Shown here in pieces: positions 12,431-21,590 of a DNA stretch of 64,000 bases. Both the position numbers and the translations under genes were made by a program. The notes beneath the pieces were generated by a model. That model ran no database searches and was not told the origin of the DNA. It saw nothing but the letters and a program-made list of their open reading frames with translations. The stretch comes from Elgaria multicarinata webbii (taxonomy: Eukaryota > Chordata > Lepidosauria > Squamata > Anguidae): positions 92,295,447 to 92,359,446 of the forward strand of contig NC_086180.1 of NCBI RefSeq assembly GCF_023053635.1, read 5' to 3'. The first letter of the stretch is position 1, and the number at the start of each line of letters is the position of its first letter.

Positions 12431-14386
12431 TCAGCCAGTCTTCCGATCTAAATCACATCCTACCCTCATTGCCAGGTTGCTGCTCTGGCATCTCTTATCT
12501 CCACATGGGGATTTTTTGAACAGCAAGGGAGACATGCCATTCTCTTAGGGCCACTGCTTGGCACCGCGTTCTACAGCTACAAATCCATGGAAAGCAACTT
12601 GTGTGAGGCATAAGGGGGACCCGAGGCAGGCAGGGATTGAGGCAGTAGAGCCCAAGCACCCTACTCCCTTTGGGGCTGCTCAGACTGAGGGATTAGAGGA
12701 GCAGTCACTTCTGTGCTACAGCATCACCGTAATGGTGACACAAGCTGGAACTGCAGCTGACTTGAGGAATCAAGAAGGGCTCACTAGTCTCCATTCTGTA
12801 GGCTGAGAAGCTCCACCGATGGAAACAACAGAACAGACCTGCCTCATAGAATCATAGAATAGCAGATCTGGAAGGGGCCTACAAGGCCATCGAGCCCAAC
12901 CCCCTGCTCAATGCAGGAATCCACCCTAAAGCAGCACTGACAGATGCTTGTCCAGCTGCCTCTTGTCCCTGCCACCCTGTCCCTGACCTCTGGGCTGCCT
13001 TTAACCATGTTCCTGCCTTTGGTTTTTGTCCCTGCAACCCAGGTACCTGACTACCAGCCCACCTTTTGATCAGATCACTTTAGTTCTAATCTGTCCAAAC
13101 TGGTACTGAGCCAGCCCATCTTGCAGCCTATCCCAAAGCTGTGCTCCGGTCCTGACAGCCACTGTAATATCTCTATCTGACATCTCTGCTTATATTCTTC
13201 CTCAAATTATGTGACTCAGGACTGATTCAGAAAGCCACCCACAGGACTTACTTCAGTTTGTGCTTTCACTTTTCCTCTTGCACACATTAAATATGCTTCT
13301 TGCAAAGTTATCACATGAACTGGTGAGCTACTGTCAGCATCATGAACCATGTATAAATTGTCTCACAGGCCGCCCAGTCGTTTGTGTGCTCATGGGAGCG
13401 AAATCAGACAGCTGGTTCCGCAGAAACCTACCCTCAAGCTTGAAAGCTAAATGTCTCCTTTGCTCTGCAGGAGGCATCAAGGTGCATAAGACACGGGTGA
13501 CCCACCTGTGTCATGCACTGCTGTTTGTGGCACTCCTGGACTTAAGGTATGAACTGCCTGCCTGCCTGCCTGCCTCTCTCAGGCAGTGCTGACACAGGCT
13601 GGGAGGCTGCATATTTGCTATGGCAGCCATTAGTCTTACTATCTCGTACTTTTGTCTCGACTTGTAGTGCACCTGGCAATAAGGTTGGGCTTCTACTACC
13701 ATAGAAATGTTTGAACCGCTGAAAGTCTGTGGCGTGAATCTGTAGCTTGTATCTATTTAAAAAAGACGTGGGAGCAGTTTCAAGCACATAAGAGATATGT
13801 GTGGGGTTAAATTTGGACTTCAAAACACTCATATGGAAAACGTTTCACCTCCATCTCAGTAGACCAGCTCTGCTCAAAGTTTAGAATATAAGCTCACTGG
13901 GACAGGTTTCTAATTTTCATGTCACTCTGTAAAGCACTACATACATTGATGGCCTGATCATATTAATAAATGAGTAAATTCCTGTGCATAATGTTTGATG
14001 AGAATGGTTCTCATACGGGCAGAAGCTGGGACTCTACACTTGAGCATTCTCACCTTCCAGCCAATGCCAGCATTCTTGTAGTAGGGAAAGTTGTCACAAA
14101 TCCAGCGATAGATCTCACTGAGGGTCATCTTCTTGGCAGGTGAAGAGTTGATGGCATAAGTGATTAGCGTGGCATAGCTGTAGCGTGGCTTCCCATCCTG
14201 GTGAACTGCAGCATCGTCCTTGCTCAAGGTGGCATTGGGATCAGTGGGCGAGCCTGGGGGGCACTTTCGACCAGCCCCTGGGGGTCCTGACTGAGAAGCA
14301 CCCCCTAATTTCTCAATGGTGGCTCGAAGGGTGAGCTGTGGGAGCCAATCGATGGAAGTGAGGCTGCTTTCCAGGTCAGAGGCCAT
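3437..14386 (-). CDS. FOXJ2: FOXJ2 forkhead transcription factor, 10 coding exons
   Basis: This is a nuclear forkhead (winged-helix) DNA-binding transcription factor. The coding sequence is the join of ten exons (minus-strand order): 14386-14054, 12094-12020, 11329-11261, 10286-10146, 9848-9650, 8570-8268, 7411-7310, 7112-6912, 5289-5191, 3516-3437. Every junction is GT-AG and phases match throughout, giving 533 residues plus a stop. The N-terminus [20 protein letters not shown] is the FOXJ2 signature. The forkhead domain covers about residues 66-155 ([11 protein letters not shown] ... recognition helix [13 protein letters not shown] at 112-124 ... [10 protein letters not shown]). A Gln/His-rich segment lies at 341-365. 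The FOXJ-conserved block ([13 protein letters not shown] ... [19 protein letters not shown]) spans about 390-450. The tail is [13 protein letters not shown]. As I remember the human protein (574 aa), this one is shorter mainly because a Gln/Pro-rich stretch after YYMYQ is contracted. The ATG sits in a strong Kozak context (CACCATGG). In mammals FOXJ2 neighbours C3AR1, NECAP1 and SLC2A3; none of these is seen here. FOXJ3 is excluded by the N-terminus. Confidence 0.97.
4725..4905 (+). mobile_element. MIR/CORE-SINE-like element with L2-type 3' end
   Basis: Lies in the last FOXJ2 intron. It has the features of ancient tRNA-derived SINEs: GGGTGACTTTGGGCCAGT, then CTCACAGGGTTGTTGTGAGG, and a 3' end AAAGGCGGGATATAAATGT followed by AATAATAAA. 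The 3' end resembles that of L2 LINEs, which mobilise this SINE group. The exact 5' edge is uncertain. Confidence 0.6.
5191..5289 (-). CDS. FOXJ2: FOXJ2 coding exon 9 (VNSYG...GYNRP)
   Basis: A 99-nt exon completing V475 and coding residues 476-507 plus one base: [19 protein letters not shown] then [13 protein letters not shown]. It aligns with the VNSYGHPQ ... SAGYNRP stretch of FOXJ2. The acceptor CTGCTAG follows a good pyrimidine tract and the donor is GTAAGA at 5190. The stop-free frame here is too short to be seen as an ORF. Confidence 0.94.
6912..7112 (-). CDS. FOXJ2: FOXJ2 coding exon 8 ([19 protein letters not shown] block)
   Basis: A 201-nt exon completing E408 and coding residues 409-474 plus one base. 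[17 protein letters not shown] and [16 protein letters not shown] finish the conserved FOXJ block. A divergent Pro-rich stretch follows, ending KQEQPMNQ. The acceptor is CTGCAG at 7114-7113. The donor is GTATTC at 6911, weaker than the other donors. Read-through would add 17 codons to a stop; the downstream exon fits in phase, so splicing is the better model. Confidence 0.94.
7310..7411 (-). CDS. FOXJ2: FOXJ2 coding exon 7 (conserved [19 protein letters not shown])
   Basis: A 102-nt exon completing codon 374 and coding residues 375-407 plus one base, [18 protein letters not shown] through [11 protein letters not shown]. This helix-forming block is shared with FOXJ3 and is one of the best conserved parts outside the forkhead domain. 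The acceptor is CCCCAG and the donor GTGGGT. Confidence 0.96.
7618..7695 (+). mobile_element. L2-type LINE 3' end fragment
   Basis: In a FOXJ2 intron. It is the terminal segment AACCGCCCAGAGAGCTTCGG, then TATTGGGCAGTATAAAAATG with a tetranucleotide tail (AATC)n(AATA)n. The same ~50-bp end recurs at least ten times in this window, and at 53.1 kb it follows an L2-like RT C-terminus, which gives the family assignment. Confidence 0.7.
7797..8088. mobile_element. Palindromic MITE-like element, carrying a short L2 3' fragment
   Basis: The left part contains GTCTTATGGCACCTTAAAGA and the right part its inverted counterpart TCTTTAAGGTGCCACAAGAT, so the ends are inverted repeats. A related copy is at about 41,205-41,345. 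In the middle (7905-7945) sits an L2-type 3' end (ATTATTATTATGTATTTATA, then TAGCACCATCAATGTACATG) in minus orientation, suggesting a nested insertion. Confidence 0.5.
8268..8570 (-). CDS. FOXJ2: FOXJ2 coding exon 6 (Gln/Pro/His-rich region)
   Basis: A 303-nt exon completing codon 273 and coding residues 274-373 plus one base. It reads [19 protein letters not shown], a Pro/Gly-rich stretch with [11 protein letters not shown], then a His/Gln-rich run (about 341-365) and ends at INNASF. The Gln/Pro tract after YYMYQ is short (QPQVPSS), unlike the long polyQ/polyP run I recall in the human protein. The donor GTGAGTC is at 8267. Confidence 0.95.
9650..9848 (-). CDS. FOXJ2: FOXJ2 coding exon 5 ([15 protein letters not shown] block)
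   Basis: A 199-nt exon coding residues 207-272 plus one base of codon 273. It carries the FOXJ2/FOXJ3-conserved block [20 protein letters not shown] followed by [12 protein letters not shown]. The acceptor is a tandem CAGCAG (NAGNAG), so the exon can start at 9848 or 9845; the choice adds or drops a single Gln. The donor GTGAGT is at 9649. Confidence 0.96.
9845..9850 (-). promoter_or_regulatory. FOXJ2: Tandem NAGNAG splice acceptor of FOXJ2 exon 5
   Basis: The minus strand reads CCTCAGCAGAGT, so either AG can be used. The two isoforms would read GQ-QSAGP or GQ-SAGP at the junction between residues 206 and 207. Confidence 0.7.
10146..10286 (-). CDS. FOXJ2: FOXJ2 coding exon 4 (Ser/Pro-rich linker)
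   Basis: A 141-nt exon coding residues 160-206, beginning [16 protein letters not shown] and ending PPIGNYGQ. It is a low-complexity Ser/Pro linker between the forkhead domain and the conserved activation-region block. The acceptor is GGTTCAG and the donor GTGCGT. Phase 0 on both sides. Confidence 0.95.
10786..10843. repeat. 58-bp perfect palindrome around a (TA)n core
   Basis: The arm GTAGATTGAT at 10786-10795 and its complement ATCAATCTAC at 10834-10843 flank 38 bp of strict TA alternation, so the whole 58 bp is self-complementary. It lies in the intron between FOXJ2 coding exons 3 and 4. Confidence 0.9.
11261..11329 (-). CDS. FOXJ2: FOXJ2 coding exon 3 (forkhead C-terminal wing)
   Basis: A 69-nt exon coding residues 137-159. 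[20 protein letters not shown] closes the forkhead domain and supplies the basic RKRR cluster that often acts as a nuclear-localisation element in the family. The acceptor is TTCCAG and the donor GTGAGT. Both introns are phase 0. It is too short to stand out as an open frame and was found by reading the minus strand for the continuation of DDPGK. Confidence 0.97.
12020..12094 (-). CDS. FOXJ2: FOXJ2 coding exon 2 (forkhead recognition helix)
   Basis: A 75-nt exon coding residues 112-136, [13 protein letters not shown] then [12 protein letters not shown]. The first part is the invariant DNA-recognition helix 3 of forkhead proteins. The acceptor CTAG is at 12096-12095 and the GTGAGG donor is at 12019. 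Both flanking introns are phase 0, so the exon is a symmetric module whose skipping would keep frame but remove DNA binding. Confidence 0.97.
12334..12428 (+). mobile_element. L2-type 3' end with expanded (AT)n tail
   Basis: ATTGCCCAGAGACCTTTGGC, then TAATGGGTGGTATAAAAATT, runs straight into about 56 bp of (AT)n. It is a diverged copy of the recurrent L2 3' end in which the tail appears replaced by an AT microsatellite. It lies upstream of FOXJ2 coding exon 2, in the phase-0 intron... on the 5' flank of the forkhead helix exon. Confidence 0.6.
12845..12972 (-). mobile_element. CR1 LINE 3' end fragment
   Basis: Begins with the CR1 terminal octamer array TCATAGAATCATAGAAT and continues in the CR1 3' region (GGCCTACAAGGCCATCGAGC, CCCCCTGCTCAATGCAGGAA). 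The same sequence is at 56.57 kb. It is 5'-truncated to about 128 bp, the usual CR1 fate, and lies in an intron of FOXJ2. Confidence 0.9.
14054..14386 (-). CDS. FOXJ2: FOXJ2 coding exon 1 (N-terminus and first half of forkhead)
   Basis: Codes residues 1-111 (phase 0 end). It starts at the ATG, whose complement CAT is at 14384-14386, and ends at GIGWK. A GTGAGA donor follows at 14053. It contains the start of the forkhead fold: wing-proximal [15 protein letters not shown] and helix [17 protein letters not shown]. The open frame continues past the donor for 31 codons with no homology; that extension is intronic read-through, not protein. Confidence 0.97.
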
Positions 14387-14409
14387 GGTGCAGAAGGCAA
14401 AGGTATCTG
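14387..14409 (-). other. FOXJ2: FOXJ2 5' UTR part adjoining the ATG
   Basis: A strong acceptor (CTTCCTCCACAG) ends at 14410, leaving 23 nt of UTR before the ATG. A second in-line CAG makes this another tandem acceptor (14409 or 14406). At least one non-coding first exon must lie further up, at higher coordinates. It was not located. Confidence 0.7.
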
Positions 14410-15054
14410 CTGTGGAGGAAGGAACAGAGCTGTTGAAAGACGATCAAACCAAATGGCTCTTCTCTTCCACTAGAAAAGGATGTAACAAGGCCAAAACAAA
14501 TGTTATATTTCTAAAGATACCAACAGCTCAGTCTCAAAAACTGTTTCCAGTGTCAGTAATATTACTGCATTTGCTTGGGTATGTGTACAAACTAGAAAGG
14601 GTGAGGGAAAGGAGAAGACTACCTGAGCCAGTCGTACGAGTTAGAACAGGCTTGCAAATAGCCACTTCTCTCATCAGCAATGGAGAGTGAGGATCCTCCC
14701 CAGGCAGCAAGAAAGGTAAGCTATATAAAAGTTGGTTCCTTTCCCCCCCTCTTTTAAGCCTTTATTGAAATAGGTATATGACAGCAGGTAAGCAATTAGA
14801 AATTCGTGTGGGCTAGTTATTCTGTAAACTTATTCACAAAGTTAAAATATAATTTCTGGAGGAAAGGCAGATGTAATCTCAGCAGTCTTCCAGTCAAGCT
14901 GGATTGATTGAAATCACTGATTTTAATCAGCAAGAAAAAAGGCCAATTTAAACCACTGATTTAAATCAAGTTTTCCCATTGAAACGTCATATATTTCCTA
15001 AAAATGGTGCAAATCTGAACACAAAAAAAATGTTCATTTATGACTAAATAGAGC

Positions 15055-15180
15055 AGCTTTCCCCAACCCAGTGGCCTCCAGATGTTCTGGACTACAAATC
15101 CCAGAATTCCTGAGCATTGACTATGCTGGCTAAGGGCTGATAGGAGCCTACATCCAGAGGGCATCAGGTTGGGGGAAGAC
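15055..15180. mobile_element. MITE-like palindromic element (CCCAACC...GGTTGGG family)
   Basis: Inverted ends TTCCCCAACCCAGTGGCCTC and GAGGGCATCAGGTTGGGGGA flank a GGACTACAAATCCCAGAAT core. Sister copies lie at 18,880-19,016, 39,442-39,526 and 42,926-43,045. No coding capacity. It is probably a non-autonomous DNA transposon; its family is unknown to me. Confidence 0.6.
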
Positions 15181-15628
15181 GGAAACAAGAGTGTGGTTTA
15201 TTCATTACACTCTATTAGGGCCCAATCCTAGGAGGATTTGGCCTCTGGTCTTGGAAGCTGCCGAGTATCCACTGCAGAGCGGCTGGATCGTCACCTCCGT
15301 GCTCCAGCCATCCTGCCTTTTTTCTAGACGGGTGTGAGTTCGCCCATCTGCAGCAGCACTTTGGAGGGAAAAGGGAGGGAGGCTATCGGAAAAGTCACGT
15401 GGCCGCGGCCCCAGTTTCCTCCCTTCTTATTTGTGACCTTGGGGCCCAGAAACCTGACAACCCTATGTCCCCCCAGAGGATTGCTCCTCTATTCTTACCT
15501 GTCCTTGCCTGTATTTGTTGCACCTTATATATTGTGTGCACTTCAAAATGTTCTTATATCAAGTCTTTTTACAACAAGCACTCGTGACAGTTTGTGAGAT
15601 TTAGTATGGGCATGCAGGAACCTGGAGA

Positions 15629-15724
15629 CACCCACACACACACCCACACCCACACACACACGCACCTACTACTACCTACTACTACTACTACTACTACTAC
15701 TACCTTATTATTATTATTATTATT
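15629..15724. repeat. Compound microsatellite (CA)n(CTA)n(TTA)n
   Basis: About 96 bp of CA/CCA repeats followed by CTA and then TTA repeats. It explains the repetitive open frame here. It lies between the first coding exon of FOXJ2 and the L1. Confidence 0.9.
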
Positions 15725-16198
15725 TCCAGGGTTGCTCTTTCCGCTTGGCTCTGCCTTGACCCAGTGTCACCCTCATAAAAATGAAGCAGCAAACAAAAAC
15801 TAATTGCCCATGACAGATAGGTACAAGTGAAGCCCCACAGATACTGGACGGAGCAGAACAGCTTTGTTTTCATGAGGTGAAAATTAAATACCTGTGTTTG
15901 GCAAGTGTTCATATGATCATATTAATTTACGATTGCTTCTTCATTTTCATTTTCATAGAAAGCCTCCCTTAACTCAATGTTTGTGGTAGAGGCACTGAAG
16001 TGGTTTAGAGATTAATTTTAGGGCTAAAATGCTCATATCTAGATAAAACCTTTTTTTAAAAAAAAAATCATTAATTGTTATCTACCTTGCTCCAAATTAA
16101 AATTCAGAATGAGAATGGAAGGAAGCTTACTGGGGCATGTTCAAGACTTCAGGCTTACTCTGCAGCAAAGAAACTGCAAAGCACCAGATTGTTGGTTG

Positions 16199-16294
16199 TT
16201 TTTATGCTCTTCATGATTTTAATTTTTGTGAACCGCCCAGAGAGCTTCGGCTATTGGGCGGTATAAAAATGTAATAAATAAATAAATAAATAAA
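16199..16294 (+). mobile_element. L2-type LINE 3' end fragment
   Basis: AT-rich 3' UTR, then GAACCGCCCAGAGAGCTTCG and the (AATA)n tail. Nearly identical to the ends at 53.4 and 37.7 kb. Confidence 0.75.
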
Positions 16295-16299
16295 TGTTG

Positions 16300-18045
16300 C
16301 AGTGACATTCTGAACTCAATCTGTTTAGATGATTATGTCAGATGATAATTGAGAGAGAGGCAATGCACATGACCTTCCAAATTAATTCCCCAGTACACAC
16401 ACTGCATTCCCCAGGACTATGGTGTATGCAAGCAAAGTAGCCACAGATTTTGGAAACAGGAGTAGCAGAGTACAGAAAGAGGTTCACTCTTACTTTCAGA
16501 AAAGATTATTAGGAAACAAAACCGAGATAATAAGGCTATATAAAATTACGTGATGGTTGCAAATAAGGAGTGAAAATGGAATGGTGAATTTCAAACTCCT
16601 ATTAAAACTGGGTGGGAAGGAATGGGCCTTTTCCCCAGCAAGTACTATCAATTTTTGGAAGTGCCAGGATATTCAGGTTCATCTCTTCAAATGAGCTTAA
16701 CGACAATGACTTGTTTTCTACCAAGCTCTGCTGGCTGTGAGGTCCCCACTCAGGAGCTGTGCACAAACACACAACTAGTATGGTCCCACCTTCTCCACCT
16801 GTCATGCTCACATAGTTGTGTGCTCAACATAATCAAAAATCCACTGCTATTCACATCACGGTAAATAAAGGTATGTATCAATCTCTGAGAGCCATACATA
16901 CTTTTTGCAGGTATGGCGTTTTGATGGCAAACTTAACTGCTACAAGGAAAAGGTCATTTGTTGACTAAGCATGACACTGAGAGAACCATGACATTTCTGT
17001 AATTAAAGAGGGGGTGCTGCTTAGCGGCTCATTAAGGAATGACAATTATATCCAAAAGAAACTCTACCAAAGGAAATGTATTTTCTACGATATCACCAAC
17101 TGGAAGTACCCTCACCCCAAAAGCCTAATACTTCACTTAGAATAAATTATAGAAAACATCGCTTGACTTTCAGAATGTATTCATAATGAGATAGACTGGA
17201 CTTTGCAGGATCTTTACATGTTTTGACAAGGGCTGAAATGAAAAGGAAGGAAAATGTAAATCTAGGGGGGCTAAGATCACTCCACAAAACAAAGTCAAGG
17301 ACCCATGGGGAAGAAGACAATTAAAATCAATGTTTTGATCCCATTACACAGATCCCATTAAGGAGGCCACCTGTTTAGACCCATACTTGAAAGGCATATA
17401 TTTGGCACAGGGAGCTGGGTGGCATTTATTTCCTGGTGTAAGCATCCTGCCATTCTCTATCAATTATTTCACATACATTCCTTACAGATATAAGTGATGG
17501 TGTCATTCCACATTTGGGTGGAAAATACTTATGTGCCTATATTATCATTGCCCCATCAAAACAAGGCTAATGTTGTCCTTTGAATGGAAGACCAAGAAGT
17601 AGTTTGTTTTTTCCATAGATTCCAAAGCATTATGTTGAGTTCAGCTTCTCAACAGCAAGACACATGCCTCCAAATCACAGATATAGAGTGAATCTCTTCC
17701 ATGTTGGATCCACAAGACTTAAGAGTTTTTCATTAATGAATTAATACAGTCCTCAAGGTGACCTTTGTCTTCCAAATCCTCCTAGATATGAGAGTGTGAT
17801 TCTTATTACTTTGAGCAAAATGGGACATTGCTGCAGTCATACCCCATTTGCTCCACTGCTCAGCAGATTTGTGGGAAGGAATCCTGAAGACTGTACAGAA
17901 GCAGACAGAGGACTGCATACAGCCTGTGGGACACAAGTAAATCTCAGAAGTATCACCTTTTCCATCCCTAACTAGGCAAACTCTGAACAATTCTCATTCC
18001 TGCATTGAGCACTCCTGATCAACTCTCATTATTGGGATGTTCTCC
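16300..18045. other. No recognised feature
   Basis: About 1.7 kb of ordinary AT-rich DNA. No open frame with recognisable homology and no repeat I can name on either strand. Confidence 0.4.
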
Positions 18046-18049
18046 TAAA

Positions 18050-18640
18050 GTTTAGTCAAATTCTGCTCCCTGCAATTTCCATCCACTGGTCCTAATCCTG
18101 TCTTCGGGAGCAACAGATAACCAGTCTGCTTCATCGTCTGCATGACAGCCCTTCAGATACTTGAAGACCACTACCCTGTTTCTTCGATTCTAAGACACAC
18201 TTTTTCCCCCATATAAACATCTCTAAAAACGGGGTGCGTCTTAGAATCACAGGTGTGTCTTAGGGTTTTTTTTTCCTGTTGGTGGTACTGAAATTAGTGT
18301 GCATCTTACAATCGATAGCGTCTTACACTGAAGAAGGTATCATGAAAATCCACACACACACCTTAGCTGTTTTCCAGGCTAAACATACCCAGCTTTTTCA
18401 ACTGTTCCTCATAGGACTTGGTTTCCAGACCCCTCAGCATCCTGGTTGCTCTTCTCTGGACACACTCCAGCTTATCAATGTCTTTCTTAAAATAGGGCAC
18501 TAAGAACTGGATACAGTACTCCAAATGCAGCCTGACTAACGCAGAAGAAAGTGAAACAATTACTTCCCCATCCTATATCTGTGCCTTTGATTTTTTGTAG
18601 CTGCAGTACTTTACAATTATCTCCGTTGAACCTCATTTAA
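18050..18640 (-). mobile_element. CR1 LINE 3' region, interrupted by a palindromic insertion
   Basis: Contains CR1-typical text: TGACAGCCCTTCAGATACTT, GGCTAAACATACCCAGCT, CTCATAGGACTTGGTTTCCA and ACACACTCCAGCTTATCAAT. It is split near 18,185-18,335 by unrelated sequence. Edges are approximate. Confidence 0.8.
18185..18335. mobile_element. Short palindromic insertion with repeated GTGYGTCTTA motifs
   Basis: Ends GATTCTAAGACACAC and GTGCGTCTTAGAATC are inverted with one mismatch in 15 and enclose a ~35-bp spacer. Further copies of the motif follow (GTGTGTCTTAGGG, GTGCATCTTACAATCG, GCGTCTTAC). It interrupts the CR1 copy. Probably a non-autonomous DNA element; class unknown. Coordinates are good to a few bases. 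Confidence 0.5.
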
Positions 18641-18879
18641 AGTAGCTACATTCTCTCTAACTACGTCCTTATATATTTGGGGCTGCAAACCCCTCCATAT
18701 ATGATCTGCTGTACTTGTTGCTAGAGATGTAAAATATCTGGAAATTTTAAAGCCATTCCGGGGTGGGGGTGGGGACTTCCCCAGATGTTTGGTGGGGGGA
18801 ATTGACATTTTGGGGGGAAAGCAATACTAATTTTTTTAGTACTCTTTACAGATCAAAAGTCACTTTGTTGCTTTTGAAC

Positions 18880-19016
18880 AGGCTTTCCCAACCTGGTGCC
18901 CGCCAGATGTTTTGGACTCCAACTCTCATCAGTTTCAGGCAGCTTGGCAGGTACTTATAGGAGGAGATAATCCTTTGAAAACTTCTGGAGGGCACCAGGT
19001 TGGGGCACACTGCTTT
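18880..19016. mobile_element. MITE-like palindromic element (CCCAACC...GGTTGGG family)
   Basis: The left end CTTTCCCAACCTGGTGCCCG and right end GGAGGGCACCAGGTTGGGGC are inverted repeats. Same family as 15,055-15,180. Confidence 0.6.
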
Positions 19017-19548
19017 AGGGACATAAATTATAACCTGGTTTGCTCATAAAATTATAATTAAAAATAAAAGCGTTTAAAAGTCAATTCTGTAAGTAACTTT
19101 GTAATAATTGCGTGAATAAACTATACTTTCATATTTAATATACCAAACATGATAATTTTATGAGCAAAGCAAGTTATACATAACATATTTGAGGTTCCTG
19201 TTTTATGTCTGACCAGAAGGAACTTCAGCAAGTAGTACCTGAAACATCTGAATCATCATAGAAGCCAGAAGCAGGAAGAACTGGAGTCAGAGAAAGACTG
19301 GTGTGTAGCATGTGTTCCTCTTTGCAAATTCCTAAACCTGTTTCTGCTTGTGGAGTTGAGTTTAGGGAAATCTGATCTAAAGGAAAAGCTATTGAGATTT
19401 TATTTAGATGAGAAGGGCAAGCAACCATATTTAATTTAAGAACATTTAGGAATCTCAACCTATTATTTGAAGCGTGAAATTTTATTTATTTTTGCAAATA
19501 ATTTCCATTAATGAACATCTTACCTTTTCTTCATTTTGAAAGGCTGGT

Positions 19549-19562
19549 ATCATTCCCATGCT
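19549..19562. repeat. L1 target-site duplication, left copy
   Basis: ATCATTCCCATGCT, identical to 27,731-27,744, directly followed by the T-run that is the complement of the L1 poly(A). Confidence 0.95.
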
Positions 19563-19617
19563 TTTTTTTTCATATAAATTTTTTATTTTCTACAATACTT
19601 AAGCATACACCATTACA

Positions 19618-19691
<74 letters not shown>

Positions 19692-21584
19692 TACATAATT
19701 ATTAATTAACATTAGTATTTTATCTATATAACATAATCAAACTTAACATATAAGTGCACCCCACACCTCGGGATCTCATTCCTGGTTCCAAAATCTCATA
19801 CTTTCTTCTGATGGTGGTTTCCCACTTCCCTTAGAAAACACAAATATTAGGAACTGTTTCCAGATTCCTTCAAAATCATTTGTTTTAGCTATACCTCTTC
19901 TCACTTTAATATTACAAGTCAATTTGTCATTAATAGCTATATCCCATACTTCTTTGTACCATTCAATACAATAATCTCCTTGAATCTTCCAGTTCCTAGC
20001 TACGATCAATCTTGCTGCCGTCAGCAAATTCAATATCAATTCCTTAATTTCTTTTTTACATTTTAAATCTTCAAATAGTGACAATAATGCAACTTTTGGT
20101 GTTTGTTTTATCTTCATTCCCACAATTTCTTCAATCTCTAAAAACACCATCTTCCACAATTTTTGGACGTATTTGCATTCCCACCACATATGTAAATACG
20201 TTCCTTTTCCCCCACATCCTCTCCAACAATTTGCTGAATGCTGATTATTTATCTTATTTAATCTAACCGGGGTTAGGTACCACCTCCATATAATTTTAAA
20301 GTAATTCTCTTTTATTCTCACTGACATATTTCTCAACGCTCTTTGTTTCCATAGTCCCTCCCAGCTCTGTTGTCCTATTTGTACTTTCAAATCTGTCTCC
20401 CAAACCATTTTCCCTGAACTATCCATCGACCCTTTCTCCAACAATATTCTGTATATTTCACTCATTAACCCTTTTGACGCTATTCTTTTTCCTTTATCAT
20501 TTTCTTTTTTAACTATTAATTCCTCAAACTTCGTCAACTCTCTACAATTTCCATTTTCTCTTACCCACTTTTTGGTCCACTGTTCTAATTGCCAATAGTT
20601 TAACCAAGTTAATTTTTTATCTTTTAAAACCTTTTCCAAATCCTCTCTTGTATTCATTTCTCTTAACCAATCCCTTAATTTCATTTTATTTTTTTCTATT
20701 AAAACTTTTCTTAATCTACTCTTTAATTCCTCCGGGAAATTCTTTAACATTATTACCGGTGATAAAGGGGAGCTGCTCGAAAGCAGCTCCCCTTTATATT
20801 TACTCCAAATCTCCCAGTGAAACCTCAAGAGCGGATTACCTATACTTTCAGCCCATTTTTTTCCTCCTTCCCTAAAGAATACATTTTCCAACTTCATCTC
20901 AATATTGCTTGTGGTTTTATCCTCCACCTAATCTAAATCTCCTACTCCTATAATCGCTTCCACAATTAGCTATATAATATAGGTTAATATTTGGGAGACC
21001 CAATCCTCCCTTTTTTTGACTTAAATACCATTTATTCTTATTTACTCTCGCTTTCTTATCCCCATTACAATAATTATTTATGATATTTTCCCAACTTTTT
21101 ATCTCTGATTCTGAAATTTTTATTGGTAACATCCTGAGCACAAAATTAATCTTTGCTAAAATCTTCATTTTTATTAATGCAATTTTTCCAAAGAAGAATT
21201 TATATTTTTCCAATTTTACTAAAATCTCTTTTTTAAAACTATTTAAGTTCTCCTTCTCTAAACTCTCTAAATGTTTTGTAATTTTGATTCCCAAATATCT
21301 AATCTGTTCTTTAACTCTAATTTCTATTCCTTTCCCTTCCCATTCCTTCTCTTCCATTTTAGTATAATTGAATAACATCATCTCTGATTTGGACCAATTT
21401 ATTCTTAACCCAATAATTTCCCCAAATTCTCTCAGTTGCTGTTTAATTCTTTCCATCTTTCTTATTGGATTTTTAATAGTTAGTAAAGTATCATCCGCAA
21501 ACATATTCAATTTTATTTTTTTAATATCCCCTATTCCTTCTATCTCCCCATCATCTCTTATTGCATTCACCAATAATTCCATAA

Positions 21585-21590
21585 CTATTA
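21585..21590. repeat. Target duplication of the nested L2, left copy
   Basis: CTATTA on the L1 side of the 3' tail. Because the tail itself is (TTA)n, up to 5 of the 6 bases could be tail; the matching right copy and restored L1 frame argue for a real duplication. Confidence 0.7.

Noticed and set aside
14316-14690. 124-codon plus-strand frame over the first FOXJ2 coding exon
   Set aside because: Antisense shadow of the exon continuing into intron; no homology.
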